Source: Dehalococcoidia bacterium (GTDB taxonomy: Bacteria; Chloroflexota; Dehalococcoidia; Lucifugimonadales; JAGWBF01). Taken from it: a stretch of 8,230 nt of DNA. Shown one piece after another: positions 6,631-8,230 of this stretch (the first letter of the stretch is position 1; each line of letters opens with the position of its first letter). The stretch is taken from NCBI GenBank assembly GCA_021296025.1, contig JAGWBF010000019.1, positions 34,844-43,073 of the forward strand, read 5' to 3'. The notes under the pieces are model-generated. The model was not told where the DNA came from. It ran no database searches and was given only the letters and a program-made list of their open reading frames with translations. The position numbers and the translations under genes are program-made.

Positions 6631-6923
6631 AATTGCTGTCTTTTCTCCAACGCTTGAGCACGGTTGGTCAAGAATGCGGTGATGATGAAGCCGTCGCCGT
6701 CCAACTCTCTATATACTACCACAAGCCACATTCCGGGCCCGCTCTCTTGAATCGCCAGCAGTTCCCCTGCCCGGCCAGCCACGACCTTTTCAGGGTGCTC
6801 CACCACGCCCAATACGTGGTCTCTCAAGTCCCTGAGTTCCTGATGGTTGTCAACGATGTGCTGCCACCGCTCGTCGGTCAGCCGGACGAGCACGCCGAAA
6901 GGGGAGAACACGGAATCTGGCAT
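6621..6923 (-). CDS. Putative BECR/RelE-like nuclease toxin of a two-gene module
   Basis: A 100-residue protein that matches the recurring pattern of small phage/mobile-element proteins grouped with PBECR (Barnase-EndoU-ColicinE5/D-RelE-like) nucleases. It opens with VRLTDERWQHIVDNHQEL (13-30), with conserved Arg19, Trp20, His22 and His27. A short strand GELLAIQE (53-60) follows, then MWLVVVYREL (65-74) and DGFIITAFLTNRAQALEKR (77-95), with the typical K-R...W ending. The likely activity is RNA cleavage, by fold analogy; the family assignment is from memory of the motif pattern and no search was run. The ATG at 6921-6923 has no clear ribosome site, and an AT-rich TATTCT sits 2 nt upstream, so a very short or absent leader is possible. 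It overlaps the DUF2283 gene by 10 nt. Confidence 0.7.
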   Translation of the reverse strand: MPDSVFSPFGVLVRLTDERWQHIVDNHQELRDLRDHVLGVVEHPEKVVAGRAGELLAIQESGPGMWLVVVYRELDGDGFIITAFLTNRAQALEKRQQLWP

Positions 6924-6998
6924 TAAGAATATGGCTGAGCGCCTACCTAAACCAGCATCGCGCTGCCCAAAATATCAAGGAGGACTCGCACAACAGCG

Positions 6999-7601
6999 CT
7001 ACTTTCCCCCTTTTACGAGGTCATGAATTCCCCTGAGGTTGTCTTCAATCTCATCAGCCCAGCTTCTGAGGAGCTCTACTAGGAGCAAGGCATCTTCCCA
7101 ATGACCACTCATCCCCTGTGGGCGGAGGTACCAACCACTAAGGAAGTTCAACTTCTGACTCAAATAGTAGGAAACCGCCAACCCTTCCCTATGTTGGGCA
7201 CGCTGTCGGTGTTCATCAATTTCCCTTCCGAGATCCCCTAAAACCCGGCAATACTCTTGGGCTTCAGGTCGGCCCACCAAAACCTTGGTTCGAAAATCCT
7301 TCCTACTCAGATTAACCACACTGCTCTGACCCAGACCCAGACCCAGTCTTACGTTAAGCCATGCAGCCGTAGCGTCAATGGCTGTTCGGGCCGCGCTGAT
7401 CCCCGCATAGGCATGGTACTCAGCTATCTTTTGCTGGTGGCCGACTGTTTCACTTCCATCTTCTAAAACTTCGAGCTCATACGCCGCAGTTCTTACAAAT
7501 CCCAACGCACGCCCAGCTCCGTAGAGGTAATAGTCAGGTCCCAAGATCCCCTGCTTCAAGAAGGGTTCTATCATCCAATCGGGAGCGTCAAAGGTTTTCA
7601 T
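6999..7601 (-). CDS. Unrecognised ~200-aa helical protein with HEPN-like motif
   Basis: I do not recognise this protein by name. It is soluble and looks mostly helical: a helix around EYHAYAGISAARTAIDATAAWLN split by short turns (61-83), a basic stretch NLSRKDFRTKVL (97-108), then REIDEHRQRAQHREG (126-140), and a C-terminal helix LLLVELLRSWADEIEDNL (172-189). The segment 132-137 (RQRAQH) fits R-x4-H, the catalytic signature of HEPN RNases, and the preceding helix with an IDATA..LN pattern is what one sees before it in HEPN proteins. HEPN assignment is inference. ATG at 7599-7601 is used; an in-frame TTG at 7623-7625, with AGGTAGG a few bases upstream, would add eight residues. It is the first gene after the rRNA terminator and is separated by 75 nt from the toxin-like gene. 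A role in RNA cleavage or defence would fit the context but is not shown. Confidence 0.75.
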   Translation of the reverse strand: MKTFDAPDWMIEPFLKQGILGPDYYLYGAGRALGFVRTAAYELEVLEDGSETVGHQQKIAEYHAYAGISAARTAIDATAAWLNVRLGLGLGQSSVVNLSRKDFRTKVLVGRPEAQEYCRVLGDLGREIDEHRQRAQHREGLAVSYYLSQKLNFLSGWYLRPQGMSGHWEDALLLVELLRSWADEIEDNLRGIHDLVKGGK

Positions 7602-7776
7602 TGCAATCCACTGCAAACATACCAAATACCTACCTTAGACCTTGGCAGTTTGATTGGCTGTCCCAATAAACTCCAAGTTTCGAATTCTTTCCTTAATGAA
7701 GGAGAGATCCAATCATCCTAATTTCTTTCCTTGAAGAAGGGTCGGGAATCTTCCATCGCCGCTTGATAGAGAAATC
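7602..7776. other. AT-rich intergenic stretch with two related small hairpins
   Basis: Leader region of the HEPN-like gene. It contains the decamer TTCTTTCCTT twice (7685-7694 and 7723-7732), 38 bp apart. Each copy starts a small stem-loop: CTTTCCTT-AATG-AAGGAGAG (7687-7706, one wobble pair) and CCTT-GAAG-AAGG (7729-7740). A weak minus-strand promoter-like pair TTGGAT/AAGAAT with 17-bp spacing overlaps the first copy (7684-7712). No convincing coding region is seen. Confidence 0.35.
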
Positions 7777-7813
7777 AAAAAGCCGGACCATGTTATTAGG
7801 CCCGGCTCTTTTT
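7777..7813 (-). terminator. Intrinsic terminator downstream of the 16S rRNA gene
   Basis: On the minus strand AGCCGGGCC (complement of 7799-7807) pairs with GGTCCGGCT (complement of 7781-7789) as a 9-bp stem with one G-U pair, a 9-base loop and a following TTTTT. Read on the plus strand the same stem has an A-C mismatch, though it is also followed by TTTTT. The structure therefore fits minus-strand transcription better, that is, the end of the rRNA transcript, with possible bidirectional use. Confidence 0.88.

Positions 7814-8230
<417 letters not shown>

Overview
The window looks like a chromosomal segment from a bacterium of moderately high GC. My best guess is a Chloroflexota of the Dehalococcoidia/SAR202 kind. 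The reasons are a 16S rRNA gene that is not followed by a 23S gene, a lipoprotein with a long Thr/Pro tether, and a catabolic amidase/aldolase gene set. This placement is inference; only 201 bases of 16S are present. Every gene I can support lies on the minus strand, so transcription runs from right to left.

Right end (about 7777-8230): the last ~200 nt of a 16S rRNA gene, including the anti-Shine-Dalgarno 3' end, then ~220 nt of spacer and an intrinsic terminator. No 23S or tRNA follows; protein genes begin beyond the terminator.

Accessory block (about 4230-7601), visibly richer in A+T than the left half in most of its genes. In transcription order it holds: an unrecognised ~200-aa helical protein with a HEPN-like R-x4-H motif; a 10-nt overlapping pair (a putative BECR/RelE-like toxin and a DUF2283 protein) that looks like a toxin-antitoxin module; a DUF192 lipoprotein; a 132-nt gap with nested inverted repeats; and a two-gene cassette encoding a STAS-like/GHKL-ATPase protein and a small STAS-like DUF4325 protein. 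The cassette resembles the kinase/STAS partner-switching logic of anti-sigma systems.

Catabolic block (1-4112): an LsrF-like class I aldolase/thiolase, a REP-like paired-hairpin element, then a likely three-gene operon of a bifunctional class II aldolase/short-chain dehydrogenase (RhaD type), a short GatC-like protein and an amidase-signature enzyme cut by the window edge. Together these suggest breakdown of phosphorylated sugar-like and amide-containing compounds. The exact substrates cannot be read from the sequence.

The best candidates for something undescribed are the STAS-ATPase/DUF4325 pair and the HEPN-like protein next to the toxin-antitoxin-like pair.
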